A stretch of 64,000 nucleotides of DNA, taken from positions 1 to 64,000 of the forward strand of contig NZ_CP082788.1 of assembly GCF_021462285.1 (NCBI RefSeq), read 5' to 3'. The position numbers and the translations under genes were made by a program. Source of the stretch: Serratia entomophila (GTDB taxonomy: Bacteria > Pseudomonadota > Gammaproteobacteria > Enterobacterales > Enterobacteriaceae). Below are positions 36,137-44,189 of this stretch, piece by piece. The notes below the pieces were generated by a model. The model did no database searches. It was not told where the DNA came from and saw only the letters and a list, made by a program, of their open reading frames with translations. Positions within the stretch are counted from its first letter, which is position 1. Each line of letters starts with the position of its first letter.

Positions 36137-36545
36137 CGACTTCTTTCTGGTGTATACCCCTTTTGGCTTTTTGCCGGCGCGGGGTGACTGGCGCCGTGAC
36201 AACATGACCGGGACGGGGTATCAGCTGACGACACAAGGGCGGGACCGGAGGCCGCAGCGCAAATGACTGACCACAGGGAAGGAGTGCGAACGGGTGAGGA
36301 TGCCGGCGAAGCGTACCCTTGTGTTGGCCGCGCCCCGGCCCAGGGTCAGTCACGGGGACGGACGCCTTGCGCGTAGCCAGCACTAAAGGGGGACACCAGA
36401 AAGGGCCAGGCTTTTGCCTGGCAGCCTTAGCGTCCGGCCGCATAAGCGGTCGGGCAGTGAAAGCGGCGCCGGCATCAGCCGGCTGCAAGCGATGGGTACA
36501 TTGGTTCCTGTCGGCTCAACGCCGGCAGGAACCAATAGGGCTGCG
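36137..36545 (-). repeat. Leading-region structured element F
   Basis: Near-identical to element B over about 332 bp (36138-36469), so it shares all its stems (outer CCGTGAC with TGACC against GGTCAGTCACGG; inner CACAAGGG/CCCTTGTG). It then diverges and ends with its own long hairpin at 36499-36535 (TTGGTTCCTG and complement). The gene-proximal end is TTTCTGGTGTATACCCC. Confidence 0.62.
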
Positions 36546-36587
36546 AAGATCGAACATCGAAAGGGAGCAACAGCTCCCCTTCCCCCT

Positions 36588-37358
36588 CTAAACCGCTTGT
36601 AACACCGCTTTGAATTTCGTGACCATATCAACCAGGCGAAGTCTTTCGCCCCAGTCGTTGGCGTAATAAATCGGGGTATGCCTCACTTTGGACATTTTCA
36701 TCGTCAACGCATTTCCGGTATAGACCGAGGCTGGTAATCCCAATAGCGCAAGCTGGATAAAACACATATCTGCAGCCAACGGATCGATATCTGTACAACG
36801 GATGTAGAGCACTTGTTGCGGGTTATACCCTTTAGAGAGCAAGTGTTCAGCAGCGGCGATCACCATGCCGCCCGAACCACTGGTAGGTTCATCCAGCGAG
36901 ATAAACGGGCGATATTCCAGCTCTTTAACATGGTCCCCGAGTGTCAGGGCTGCAATGAGTCGTGAGACTTCGCTCGGCGTGAAAAATTGCCCCATCGATG
37001 ACGTGCCAAATTCAAGTTCCATAAATATGCCACCGAGCAGATCATCCATTTCCCCTTCCATCGCGCCGATCAGGAAACAAAACAGTTCCTGCATCCTCTG
37101 CAGATCAACAGCCTCGTATCGCTTACAAATCTGAACAGCTTCTTCCCTGCCCTCCTCTGAACGCACACACGCTAAATCGAGTTCATTTGCAGCCAGGCGA
37201 ATGAAGTCACGGAAAACATCGAGCTGGCGATGATAGGTCGCAATAACTGAGAACGTCTTGATGAATTGCTTTCTGGCTTCACGTGGTGTCATTCGTGGCG
37301 CACGTTGAACCGCAGTTTCGGGGGCTAACAGTGCATCGAAGGAAAGTTGGTTGCTCAT
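36588..37358 (-). CDS. N6-adenine methylase-like protein lacking the catalytic motif
   Basis: 256 aa, ATG preceded by GGGAGA. An HsdM-type N6-MTase core is visible: helical N-terminus, GQFFTPSEV at 123-131 (binding-loop motif), DEPTSGSGG at 156-164 (motif I, S-adenosylmethionine binding), TDIDPLAADM at 189-198 (motif II) and GNALT at 215-219 (motif III). The catalytic motif IV (N/D-P-P-Y/F) expected near 225-235 is replaced by TPIYYAN, and the target-recognition domain is absent. Plasmid leading regions often have such short methylase-like proteins; a non-catalytic antirestriction role is possible. Element G is directly upstream. Confidence 0.78.
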   Translation of the reverse strand: MSNQLSFDALLAPETAVQRAPRMTPREARKQFIKTFSVIATYHRQLDVFRDFIRLAANELDLACVRSEEGREEAVQICKRYEAVDLQRMQELFCFLIGAMEGEMDDLLGGIFMELEFGTSSMGQFFTPSEVSRLIAALTLGDHVKELEYRPFISLDEPTSGSGGMVIAAAEHLLSKGYNPQQVLYIRCTDIDPLAADMCFIQLALLGLPASVYTGNALTMKMSKVRHTPIYYANDWGERLRLVDMVTKFKAVLQAV

Positions 37359-37394
37359 GGTGTGTCTCCCTTGGGAAGCAAGAACTCATTTTCT

Positions 37395-37555
37395 CGCCAT
37401 GGCGCAAAAAAAGGCTCGCCAGTCAGGGATGTGGCAGGTACGACGGCCGAAGCCGCATGCGCAAACGACGGGAACAACGAGGAAGGAGTGCGAACGGGTG
37501 ATGCCGGCGGCGCCAGCGAATACTTGCCACAGGGCAGGGCGAGGCTAGATTAAGC
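37395..37555 (-). repeat. Leading-region structured element G (short copy)
   Basis: Shortest member. Outer stem TGTGGCA-GTA (37430-37440) with TAC-TGCCACA (37521-37531); loop contains AAGCCGCATGCGCAAACGAC and GGAGTGCGAACGGGTGA (37485-37501). Directly 5' of the methylase-like gene. Confidence 0.55.
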
Positions 37556-37663
37556 GCGGCGAAACAATGAGTTAATTATGGAAATAAAAAATAAAGGAAT
37601 CCCTGAAAGGTTTAGTGCAGTTTCAATTTTCTTATTATCTAGTTGATTGACTAAATCATGAAG

Positions 37664-37749
37664 TGGGACCATGGTCCCATCAGTTAAAAAAACGTATAAT
37701 AATTTTATGTGAACGCAAAAATTGAAGTGGGACCGTGGTCCCACTTCAA
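37664..37749. other. sopC-like centromere with two SopB sites
   Basis: TGGGACCATGGTCCCA at 37664-37679 and TGGGACCGTGGTCCCA at 37728-37743, the second inside a 13-bp-arm palindrome (37722-37749). F plasmid sopC is built from 43-bp repeats centred on a TGGGACC/GGTCCCA inverted repeat, so the core is the same. Here only two sites, 64 bp apart, lie just after the sopB stop. Confidence 0.85.
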
Positions 37750-37755
37750 AAGTGA

Positions 37756-38718
37756 TTATTCTTGTGTTTTTGCATGCTCGGCGAGCAGTATTTCAATACG
37801 TTCAACCAGAGAAGCAGGCGCATCCGTCAGATTAAAGGACACTGCTTTTTCCGAATATTTCGCCTCAATACCAATTGCAAACTTACGTACGGTAACATCT
37901 GATTTCGTTCTGGTAACAGGCATCAGGCGCTTTAGCAGTTCTTCAGTACTGAATGTGGCACCTTCAGATTGCTGTTCGTGCAGCGTTTGCGTCAGCAGCT
38001 TTAGCGCTGCAAAATCAGACGCATGAAACTTATAGAGCATTTCACCACTACGGGCGCTCAGCTCATTGGGGTTTGCAAACAACTGCAAGGTTTCAATTGG
38101 CAGTTCGGCGGTTTTTATACAGCGCTGAATAATCTTGCGTGATATGTTCTCTGCCTCAGCGAGATGGCTGACGTTCCCACTAAATTCTGAAAAGAGCCGA
38201 CGGGCATAGCGTAACCCACGTTCATACGCACTGGTTGGCCGATAATCATTTCCAATTTGGGATAGCCAGCGCATTTGCGCGTCGCTCAATTCACCGACAA
38301 GAACTTTGTACTCACTACTTGTCAGAATGGCGGCCTTACGACGTCGACTGCCATCAGCAATTTCGACAAGGCCATTCTGACTACGCCCAAAAGCTGGGGA
38401 CTGCTGGCCTGACGTCAGAAACGAGGGCAACAAATCATCAAGGGAAGATTCGGTCAATAAGTCCTGAAGACGTTCGTTGCCGGCAAAGATGGTCGTTCTG
38501 ACTTCTATCTGATCCGAAGCGATGGTTTTCAGAACAAAGGTAACATCCTCACCACAGACAGGCAGGGTGATAGAGTTTCCTTTCATCCCGCTAACACGTG
38601 AAGAAAGCTGGCTTACTGCGGGCGCCGAAGGTGAGAGTTCACTCTCCTTGACCGGAACCGCATTAGCTTCATCAAAATTAATCGTCGGTGCATGACGTAA
38701 TACAGGGGCTCTTTTCAT
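37756..38718 (-). CDS. sopB: SopB/ParB centromere-binding protein
   Basis: 320 aa from ATG 38718, sharing one base with the sopA stop (TAATG); an in-frame ATG at 38733 is less likely because MKRAPV is the usual SopB start. A ParB-type core (LVEIADGSRRRKAAIL), an HTH (NVSHLAEAENISRKIIQRCI) and a C-terminal dimer domain are present. It binds the two TGGGACC palindromes just downstream. The order sopA-sopB-sopC equals that of F and P1. Confidence 0.92.
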   Translation of the reverse strand: MKRAPVLRHAPTINFDEANAVPVKESELSPSAPAVSQLSSRVSGMKGNSITLPVCGEDVTFVLKTIASDQIEVRTTIFAGNERLQDLLTESSLDDLLPSFLTSGQQSPAFGRSQNGLVEIADGSRRRKAAILTSSEYKVLVGELSDAQMRWLSQIGNDYRPTSAYERGLRYARRLFSEFSGNVSHLAEAENISRKIIQRCIKTAELPIETLQLFANPNELSARSGEMLYKFHASDFAALKLLTQTLHEQQSEGATFSTEELLKRLMPVTRTKSDVTVRKFAIGIEAKYSEKAVSFNLTDAPASLVERIEILLAEHAKTQE

Positions 38719-39884
38719 TATGCATTCTCCCAACGAGTTTTGATTAATCGATTATAGATCTCAGCACAAACCGGTTCCCAAATGGCCACAGCGTTACGCC
38801 AGGCAGCTGGCGTTGAACGTTGATTCGCAGCCTGTTCGAAAACGGTACGCATCCTCACCTGACCTTTACCGACTTCATCTGTCACACGGACCACTTCCTT
38901 CAAAACCATCCCCCCCCAAGCGTTACGAATTTGATCATCCATCCATTGAGATTGGCTGCCGACTGCATTACTGAATTTCGTGATCAGGACGCGAACATCG
39001 GGTTCAAAACCATTCAAATCAATATTTAGCATCAGATCGCGCAACATGGTGAAGAACTGCAGGGTAGATACATAGTCATACAGCTCCGCAGGCGTAGGAA
39101 CGACAATGACATCGGCGGCGCAGGCGACATTAATTGTCCCTATCCCAAGGTTAGGTGCACTATCCAGCACAATTACATCATAACTATCCCAAACAGATTC
39201 AATGGCTGCCCGAAGAAGAAGGTGGGGCGCAACTGGGAGTTTCCCGGCATCATGCAACGGATATATTTCGGATTCGATGCGGTGTACAGCCAAGCAGGAT
39301 GGAATAATGTCTAGGTTAGGCCAGCATGTTGGTTTGATGGCATACGCGGCATCGTCGCGCTGCCCCATATAATACGGTAAAAGGGTATCTTCCGGATGAA
39401 TATGCAAATCCGGGACATAGCCATGATAAAGCGATGCGGTTGCCTGAGGATCCGTGGCGTCAATTAATAAGACACGCAACCCCTGTAATGCCATCCATTG
39501 AGCAATATGTACCGATGTAGATGTTTTATAAGCCCCCCCTTTATGAGCAGCTACTGCAAGGACAACAGGATCCTGTCCTGCCGGCCTTGTTGGGCGGGTA
39601 CCAAACACATCTCTCATCGCATTGATTTGCTGTATGGAGTATCCGGTGCGTTGCTCAACCCGACCGATCATTGCAGTTTCCGGGGATGGTAACTTTCCTG
39701 ACTCTTCATAGTTTCGGATCGTTTGCGCTGTAACACCCACAAGATCTGAAGCTTCAGTGATCCGCCAACGCCGAGTAATCGCTCGAGCTTCTGGGCTATC
39801 GTTACCAAATTGCGCTTTAGCGATTTCCTGCGTCATAAATTGACCGCGCTCTATACAACGATCCAGCGTTGACTTGAGGTCCAT
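38718..39884 (-). CDS. sopA: SopA/ParA partition ATPase (type Ia)
   Basis: 388 aa. An N-terminal winged-HTH region (about 41-65, WRITEASDLVGVTAQTIRNYE) is followed by the ParA ATPase with deviant Walker A HKGGAYKT (114-121), an A' type LLIDATDPQ motif and Walker B VIVLDSAP. The N-terminal DNA-binding domain marks the autoregulating Ia type. It should repress its own promoter through the repeat at 39900-39926. Confidence 0.93.
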   Translation of the reverse strand: MDLKSTLDRCIERGQFMTQEIAKAQFGNDSPEARAITRRWRITEASDLVGVTAQTIRNYEESGKLPSPETAMIGRVEQRTGYSIQQINAMRDVFGTRPTRPAGQDPVVLAVAAHKGGAYKTSTSVHIAQWMALQGLRVLLIDATDPQATASLYHGYVPDLHIHPEDTLLPYYMGQRDDAAYAIKPTCWPNLDIIPSCLAVHRIESEIYPLHDAGKLPVAPHLLLRAAIESVWDSYDVIVLDSAPNLGIGTINVACAADVIVVPTPAELYDYVSTLQFFTMLRDLMLNIDLNGFEPDVRVLITKFSNAVGSQSQWMDDQIRNAWGGMVLKEVVRVTDEVGKGQVRMRTVFEQAANQRSTPAAWRNAVAIWEPVCAEIYNRLIKTRWENA

Positions 39885-39899
39885 ATTATCCCTTATTTA

Positions 39900-39926
39900 G
39901 TGTTTTGCATCTTTCTAGTAAAACAC
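39900..39926 (-). promoter_or_regulatory. Putative sopA operator
   Basis: GTGTTTT (39900-39906) and AAAACAC (39920-39926) form an inverted repeat 16 bp before the sopA start, with another GCAAAAC copy further upstream. Position fits SopA autoregulation. Confidence 0.5.
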
Positions 39927-39929
39927 CAA

Positions 39930-40325
39930 CAAAAGCGCAAAACAACAGTTAAAACTATATGGAGGCAAATATGCATAAAGATGACATATATCAGCAGAAG
40001 ACAGAACCGACGTGATTATGAGGATATATGAAGAAGGGATTGAATGATCGAAGATCATAAAAAGATATCCGAAGGATATTTGTTATTTCATTCTTTTTAA
40101 CTTTACCTTTATAGGTTAAATAACACAACCATATCAATGGTATACATCCATGCGTGTGGAGTGTTTTTCTGTTTCCTGTGGATCTATTTCATGATCTACG
40201 TGGATCCTTTTCATGCCATACGAAGAAGGAATTTCTGTTGATAAATTAATATCTTGGACTCTAGACAGCCATTTTATTGCTACAGAAGCTGTCTGAATCA
40301 CCATTATGTATCTTGCTGGGATCAC
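39930..40325. other. AT-rich, GATC-rich stretch beside the iterons
   Basis: No supported gene. It contains an AT-rich block (about 40070-40130) and two clusters of Dam sites (GATC near 40045-40055 and 40180-40205). This is the composition expected of the melting region of a replication origin next to the iteron array. Confidence 0.5.
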
Positions 40326-40330
40326 ACGCA

Positions 40331-41057
40331 AAAGTGGAGCTATTTCATGTCGAACACTCCAGGCTCCACTGAATGGTTTAGCCTGTCAGTATGCCGGACG
40401 GTGCGAAGTGACCGCTCAAAGGTGGAACTTTTATCTGCTGTGTCTTTCTTTACTGTACAACGAGTTACTCTAATTAGAGGAGATATTTCCTGTTGGTACG
40501 TGAGGAAAGGTGGAGGTTTTTCCTGTTAGAGGCTAGTTATAGGTGGATTGATTTTATGTATAAGGTAGTGAGTAACAGTGGAGACATTTCCTGTGGTTGA
40601 GTACGATGCTGTTTGACCTGTGGTGCGAGGAAATGAATAAAGGTTGAGGAATTTTCGGTACCTCCGAAATGTATGTGGATGGATTTCCTGTATAAGTTGA
40701 CTACATAGAGGGGGCCATTTCCTGTTCATGCAACAAACAAAGGTGGAGAAATTACCTGTTCGGCTGCCCGGGAGGGGGACAAATTTCCTGTTAAAAATGA
40801 CAGGAAAGGGGGGAGTAATTTCATGGGCATGTAATGAGCCGCATCGAGATCTTATTCTGTATACCGATTGTTTTGATACCGGCTTTTATTCAGTGGCTCA
40901 CCTGGTGAAAGGATAGGGGGAATATTCGGGGTATTTCTATGAGTGGAGACATTTCCTGTTATTGTACTATAAAGGTGGAGCTTTTATCTGTGTCGGCGTG
41001 ATGTCACTAGGTATCCTGGTATGGTTGTTCGTAAGGCAAGGTGGAATCATTTCCTGA
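40331..41057 (+). repeat. oriV: Iteron array of the replication origin (about 16 copies)
   Basis: Direct repeats of about 20-22 bp with core GGTGGAGNNATTTCCTGT. Copies start near 40331, 40418, 40474, 40506, 40538, 40574, 40639, 40671, 40705, 40739, 40769, 40805, 40938, 40971 and 41036, some diverged (weakest near 40538, 40639). Spacing is irregular (about 32-113 bp). These are binding sites for the RepA initiator encoded just downstream. Confidence 0.9.
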
Positions 41058-41125
41058 TGCGGATAAATTTGTTGTGAGGAATATCATGAATCAGGGGGTG
41101 ATTACGATTTACGCGGCCCTTACTC

Positions 41126-41155
41126 ATGTGGAATAATGTTACCGTGTTTCCACAT
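41126..41155 (+). promoter_or_regulatory. repA operator made of inverted half-iterons
   Basis: ATGTGGAA (41126-41133) and TTCCACAT (41148-41155) face each other 14 bp apart, just before repA. The GTGGA core is shared with the iterons, the usual design for autorepression by dimers of Rep_3 initiators. Confidence 0.65.
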
Positions 41156-41169
41156 TATGGATAGAGCGA

Positions 41170-42159
41170 ATGAATCATGACACATTGACTGTGGTGCAGG
41201 GGAACGATCTTCTTGAGGGTGCCTATGGCGTCACACTGGACGAAATGCGCCTCCTGAACCTAGCCCTTGCGCAAATTGATAGCAGAAAGCCACAACCGGA
41301 CATGTTGTACACGCTTTATCCTCGTGATTACCAGCGTATTTACGGTGTCAATCCGACCAGCAGTCACCGGCAATTGCGTGATGCCGCTGATAGCCTGATG
41401 AAAAAACCAGTGACGATCTACAAGGAAGACAGAAATGGGAAGGTCAGAACGGTTCAGCTTTCTTGGTTTTCGCGTCTCGAGTATGTCAGCAATGACGACC
41501 ACAGTGCGGTCGTGTTGCGTTTTGGCCAGGACGTTGCCCCTTATCTGTTTGAGCTGAAGGAAAGCTTTACCAAGCTGGACTTTATAAACTTGGCCAGGCT
41601 AGATACTCCTTTCTCGATCCGTCTTTACAGCTGGCTGGTCAAGGCACGTAACCTGACCCGGTATCGGAGTCACGGGACCATAGAAGTGACCCTCGAGATC
41701 GAATGGATGCGAGAGAAGGCTAACCTACAGGGAAAATACCAGGATTACCGGGATTTCAGGCAAAAACTGCTGCAACCTTCTCTCGATCGGATCAATGCCT
41801 CGACCGATATCTCGGTGATATGGGAGCCGGTGAAGATTGGCCGCTCCGTACACGCTATCAAATTTACCTACGTCGATGAGTCCACGCCTGAAGCGGTGAA
41901 ACCGATGCGCCCACGTCTGCCACGACGCCCTCATGTGACGGCGGGATCAGCTGCTGAAGGGGAGTGGGCCAGAAAATGTATCTCGCTACTGACCCAACAT
42001 ATGGCGCAGCTGGAGGCTTATGATCCTAATGAAAAGGTGAGTGTGCCCGACTTAAGAAAACTGGCTGGATGGTACAAGAAAGTGGGGCACCGTGACCAAG
42101 AAAGAGAAACGCTGGAAGCCATCAAACTTCGGGCTCAACGTCGAAAAATAGACCAGTAA
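41170..42159 (+). CDS. repA: RepA replication initiator (Rep_3 / RepE family)
   Basis: 329 aa. Two winged-helix domains typical of Rep_3 initiators: domain 1 (about 1-130, with VTLDEMRLLNLALAQIDSR and YQRIYGVNPTSSHRQLRDAADSL) and domain 2 (about 135-245, FSIRLYSWLVKARN...VTLEIEWMREK). The last 80 residues are a basic extension. Monomers should bind the iterons at 40331-41057, dimers the operator at 41126-41155. Confidence 0.92.
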   Translation: MNHDTLTVVQGNDLLEGAYGVTLDEMRLLNLALAQIDSRKPQPDMLYTLYPRDYQRIYGVNPTSSHRQLRDAADSLMKKPVTIYKEDRNGKVRTVQLSWFSRLEYVSNDDHSAVVLRFGQDVAPYLFELKESFTKLDFINLARLDTPFSIRLYSWLVKARNLTRYRSHGTIEVTLEIEWMREKANLQGKYQDYRDFRQKLLQPSLDRINASTDISVIWEPVKIGRSVHAIKFTYVDESTPEAVKPMRPRLPRRPHVTAGSAAEGEWARKCISLLTQHMAQLEAYDPNEKVSVPDLRKLAGWYKKVGHRDQERETLEAIKLRAQRRKIDQ

Positions 42160-42384
42160 TCAGTATGTTAGGTGGTAACCACGCGGTCTGCTGCTCGATG
42201 AAAATCGGGTATTAAACTGATTTTATTGCGTAAATAATTAAGGGTGCACGAGTCTTCCGTTTTACGCCGTGTCATATGACCCATTGGAACTGGCGGCAGG
42301 TTTCTCGATAACAGGATCATTCAGGTCTCAATAGCGCGCCGAGTGTGTAGGGAGCCTTTAGCCCTGGAGACCAATACCTAGGTC
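42160..42384. other. Intergenic stretch after repA
   Basis: About 225 bp between convergent repA and toxin genes. I see no gene, strong terminator or repeat in it. Confidence 0.4.
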
Positions 42385-42735
42385 TTATTGCCATTCCAGA
42401 ATTCGATTGAACAACAGGCTGGCGAGATGCTGTTTTTGGGATAAGACAGCATGCACATAGATAACGCCGTCTTTCTCATTCAAGTGCGTGCTGTACAGGA
42501 CCCGGTAACCGTCTGCCGTGTTGCATTCCCGGTATTTGGCACAACCTAATTCCAGAAGTTCCTGACAGACGGGACTTCCTTCAGGAAAGAGACCCGTTTT
42601 CTCTTCAAATTCACCCAGCACATTCGCGATCACCGGTTTGGGATCAAGCTGGCGAGATCGCAGGAAATGTGCGATGGTTTGCATCGTCATTTTTGCCGTG
42701 GATGAATAAATAAAAGTGACGTCACACACGGCCAT
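42385..42735 (-). CDS. ParE/RelE-family toxin
   Basis: 116 aa. RelE/ParE fold: an N-terminal strand, two helices and a C-terminal sheet with CAKYRECNTADGYRVLYS and DGVIYVHAVLSQKQ. It overlaps the antitoxin gene by one base. Being paired with a Phd/YefM-like antitoxin, it acts either on gyrase (ParE) or mRNA (RelE); sequence alone does not decide. Likely plasmid addiction module. Confidence 0.85.
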   Translation of the reverse strand: MAVCDVTFIYSSTAKMTMQTIAHFLRSRQLDPKPVIANVLGEFEEKTGLFPEGSPVCQELLELGCAKYRECNTADGYRVLYSTHLNEKDGVIYVHAVLSQKQHLASLLFNRILEWQ

Positions 42736-42962
42736 TAAAGCGCATCCAGGATTTCTTCACGTGTATAGGTGCGGCCTAACTCAATGTCTTTTTCAGATAG
42801 CGTCATCAGTTTGAGTAGCGCAATGCTTTCATCCCGACGAACACGATCGTCATAGGATTCGATTACGTAAGCAGGATGGCCGTTTTGCGTCACGATCAGA
42901 GGCTCGCTCAGATCGAGTTTGGCGGCATTCTGTTTCAAGTAGCTGATTGTCTCGGTTTTCAT
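42735..42962 (-). CDS. Phd/YefM-family antitoxin
   Basis: 75 aa. The N-terminal ISYLKQNAAKLDLSEPLIVTQNGHPAYVIESYDD is a typical Phd/YefM DNA-binding domain; the C-terminal 30 residues would wrap the toxin. It is first in the pair, with the toxin start overlapping its stop. Autoregulation is expected. Confidence 0.88.
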   Translation of the reverse strand: MKTETISYLKQNAAKLDLSEPLIVTQNGHPAYVIESYDDRVRRDESIALLKLMTLSEKDIELGRTYTREEILDAL

Positions 42963-43441
42963 TATATCTCCTTCTTCTATATCATCGGAACAAGTCTAAA
43001 TATAGACTGAATACAGTTGGATCACAAGTTATCAATGTGTAACAGTGCGCCATAGGCAGGTCGACCCAGGATAATGAGCCTATGTCCGAGGATCAGTGCG
43101 GGTTGGCAAAATCAGTGGGATCTGTATTTTTGCTGTGCAATCCTAACGATGTCTCCGATATGAGAGTGCGTGGTGAGAGCCATTTGATATCATCCCGTTT
43201 TTGTATCTGATAATCACCTGATCGGTCTTGCAGTAAAGCAGGTTCCCATGGCGACCAACATCAGGCCCAGTAACCAACAAATGACGACCAGAGGTTACCG
43301 TCCAGCGGCGAAGCGTTATTCTAATGAGCCTGTTTCTTAATCATGACACTGTCACTTTTAAAGGGTATGTCTTATCACTGCTACGGGCGTTATGGCATTG
43401 CCGCCGCGGTGATCCGCCGGTACGGGCTATGTGTGGAGAGA
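42963..43441. other. Gene-free gap between the toxin-antitoxin pair and resD
   Basis: About 480 bp. Both strands carry only short frames that are poor coding. The first 60 bp should hold the antitoxin promoter. The rest, at the end of the recombinase gene, shows no clear repeat. Confidence 0.4.
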
Positions 43442-44188
43442 TTATCTGTTCGGACTGAGCAATTTAAACGCTTGCTCAGGTGTCATATCAAATCGCACAC
43501 CAAGTTGACCGGCGACATCCAGCGCGAATACCCGTGTGTAGATCTCGGTGCTTTTGTAGTCCCGGTGTCCCATGAACGACTGAAGGATCTTCGGGTGTAC
43601 CCGGTTGTAAAGCAGGTGCATGGCAAAACTGTGCCGAAACGTATGTGGTGTGATGCTCTCAATGGAGAAGTGCATACCGTTTCGTTGTGCATGACCCAAG
43701 GCTTCCTTTAACCAGTTGCGAGCGGTGTCATCGGAGATCTCCCATACCGGTTTGGTGACATAACGGGTAAAGGTGGCCAGATGATCGCGCAGCCGGCGCG
43801 CAAAACTGGGGTCAAGTAGCGGTAAGGTGCGTTTCACCGGTGTGTCTTTCCCTGGGCGACCGCGCCGCCCTGCCGTATGATTTCGTTGCTTTAAAGTTCG
43901 CAGTACCACAAAGGGTTTCACCGCATCCAGCACAATGTCTTTCGGTGTTACTGCCAGAGCCTCGTTGATGCGGGCGCCGGTATTCCATAAAAAATCAAAC
44001 AGCATTCGCCGGCGCAGATCGGTCATGTTGTCGAGCAACAAGGTGATCTCCGGTGCCAGCAGATAGGCCGGTTGATCCGACAGGTTCAATGCCATCCGCC
44101 GCATGGCAACGGCCTGAGCAAAATCGAAATAGGGACTGGAGACCGTTTCCATATCGGAGGCGGCAGGTTCATAGGCTATCAGTGACAC
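43442..44188 (-). CDS. resD: ResD-like tyrosine recombinase
   Basis: 248 aa from GTG 44188, preceded by GGGGTG. The catalytic set is visible: Arg in NTGARINEA, HTFRH (His-x-x-Arg), GHRDYKS (His) and the nucleophile Tyr in EIYTRVF. Size and location beside the origin match the F-plasmid ResD resolvase, which converts multimers to monomers. The target site was not identified; the region 44190-44360 upstream is the best candidate. Confidence 0.88.
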   Translation of the reverse strand: MSLIAYEPAASDMETVSSPYFDFAQAVAMRRMALNLSDQPAYLLAPEITLLLDNMTDLRRRMLFDFLWNTGARINEALAVTPKDIVLDAVKPFVVLRTLKQRNHTAGRRGRPGKDTPVKRTLPLLDPSFARRLRDHLATFTRYVTKPVWEISDDTARNWLKEALGHAQRNGMHFSIESITPHTFRHSFAMHLLYNRVHPKILQSFMGHRDYKSTEIYTRVFALDVAGQLGVRFDMTPEQAFKLLSPNR

Positions 44189-44189
44189 A

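Noticed and set aside
40331..41057. Possible CRISPR array
   Set aside because: Repeats are short, diverged, irregularly spaced and lie directly before a Rep_3 initiator gene; they are iterons.
43343..43711. 122-codon plus-strand frame
   Set aside because: Lies antisense to the well-supported tyrosine recombinase gene.
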